Source: Karstenula rhodostoma CBS 690.94 (taxonomy: Eukaryota > Ascomycota > Dothideomycetes > Pleosporales > Didymosphaeriaceae). Taken from it: a stretch of DNA of 64,000 bases. The stretch's first letter is position 1; each line of letters starts with the position of its first letter. The stretch lies in assembly GCA_010093485.1 (NCBI GenBank), contig MU001502.1:20057-84056 (forward strand), given 5' to 3'. The translations under genes were made by a program, and so were the position numbers. The notes beneath the pieces were generated by a model. That model ran no database searches. It worked only from the letters and a program-made list of their open reading frames with translations, and had not been told where the DNA came from. Below, one piece after another: positions 63,114-64,000 of this stretch.

Positions 63114-64000
63114 ATGCCGGCTGCTGCTATCAACACTGCCGAGGCCCCGGTGCCTGCCGCCCTGGAGACTGCCGCCGTGGTCGAGCAGGCGCCAAAGGCG
63201 TCGTTTGACCCCGTCGCGCTCAAGGCGAAGTATCTCCAGGAGAGGGATATCCGCATTGCCAGGGGTGGCGGTACCACGCAGTATGCCTTTCTCGATGGCG
63301 AGACCTCCAAGTACTTGAAGGATCCCTGGACGGGCAATGATACGCAGAGGGAGCCGCTCGTAGAAGAGACGGAGGTGGTGATTGTGGGCGCGGGATACGG
63401 TGCTCAGCTCATCGCCACGGAGCTGCAGAAGGTGGGCGTGACTGACTTCCGGATGATTGACAAGGCAGGCGACTTTGGCGGCACTTGGTGAGTCAGGCTT
63501 TGCTGTCTGAGCTGCTCGCGCTCATGAACGGGATAGGTACTGGAACCGCTACCCTGGCGCCCAGTGCGACATCGAGTCGTACATCTACATGCCCCTGCTT
63601 GAAGAGACGGGCTACATGCCCTCGGAGAAGTACGCCCACCAGGATGAGTTGCTGGAACACGCACAACGGATCGGCAAGCACTTTGGCCTCTACGAGCGCG
63701 CCCTCTTCGAGACCGAGGTCAAGGAGATGCGCTGGAACGACGAGGAGAGCAAATGGCTCACCACGACGTCCCGCGGCGACAAGATCACATCGCGCTTCGT
63801 GATCCCCGCTGCCGGTCCCCTGCACAAGCCCAAGCTTCCGGGCATCAAGGGCCTCAATGCTTTCCAAGGCCATACTTTCCACACGTCGCGGTGGGACTTT
63901 GAATACACTGGCGGCGACGTCCGCGGCGGTCTCGAAAACCTCAAAGACAAGCGCGTCGCCATCATCGGCACGGGCGCCACCTCGGTGCAGATAGTGCCTC
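63114..64000 (+). CDS. Second Baeyer-Villiger monooxygenase, N-terminal part (cut by window edge)
   Basis: Exons 63114-63487 and 63537-64000 (continuing) join across a 49-bp GTGAGT..GATAG intron placed inside the conserved GGTW codon block. Residues 92-97 (GAGYGA) form the FAD-binding turn. [20 protein letters not shown] follows, then the BVMO fingerprint as [12 protein letters not shown], then [11 protein letters not shown] at the edge. The first 80 residues (Ala-rich, then [17 protein letters not shown]) differ from the first BVMO, and the gene has an intron which that one lacks. So it is a distant paralogue, not a recent duplicate. No partner gene for a pathway is seen to its left. Confidence 0.92.

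Overview
The window is from a filamentous ascomycete (Pezizomycotina). Most genes have short GT..AG introns of about 45-70 bp. The gene families (HET domain, F-box, fungal Baeyer-Villiger monooxygenases, CAP/PR-1, NRPS-like A-T-TE) are typical of that group. A long AT-rich block has almost no CpA or TpG dinucleotides, the footprint of repeat-induced point mutation (RIP). This architecture suggests a Dothideomycete such as a member of the Pleosporales; that is an inference and I cannot name the species.

Bases 1-28440 are one AT-rich block without any intact gene. Older structure is still readable in it: a 22-bp minisatellite at the left edge; two copies of a roughly 850-bp element in opposite orientation, each with perfect 19-bp terminal inverted repeats; a 6.2-kb LTR retrotransposon skeleton (18235-24408) probably read from the minus strand; three dispersed copies of a roughly 100-bp repeat; and a short inverted repeat pair. 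The block changes over about 250-350 bp into ordinary sequence.

From 29.6 to 54 kb is a gene region. In order: a six-exon secreted-protein gene with one in-frame stop; an F-box protein; a relic of the start of a Baeyer-Villiger monooxygenase (BVMO); a decayed NRPS-like A-T-TE gene, divergent to an intact BVMO; an acyl-CoA-binding membrane protein; a MYND-finger protein; a small secreted protein with two six-cysteine repeats; a broken HET-domain gene; a TXNDC17-like thioredoxin; and a very large (1855 aa) disordered repeat protein. Three of the broken genes carry stops that a single C-to-T change in CpA context would create (CAA to TAA, or TGG to TAG), as if RIP had leaked out of the AT block.

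Bases 54-61 kb hold no gene I can recognise. A secreted CAP/PR-1-like protein follows at 61.2 kb. The window ends inside a second BVMO gene at 63.1 kb. The A-T-TE gene and the BVMO beside it look like the remains of a small secondary-metabolite locus; the distant second BVMO need not belong to it.
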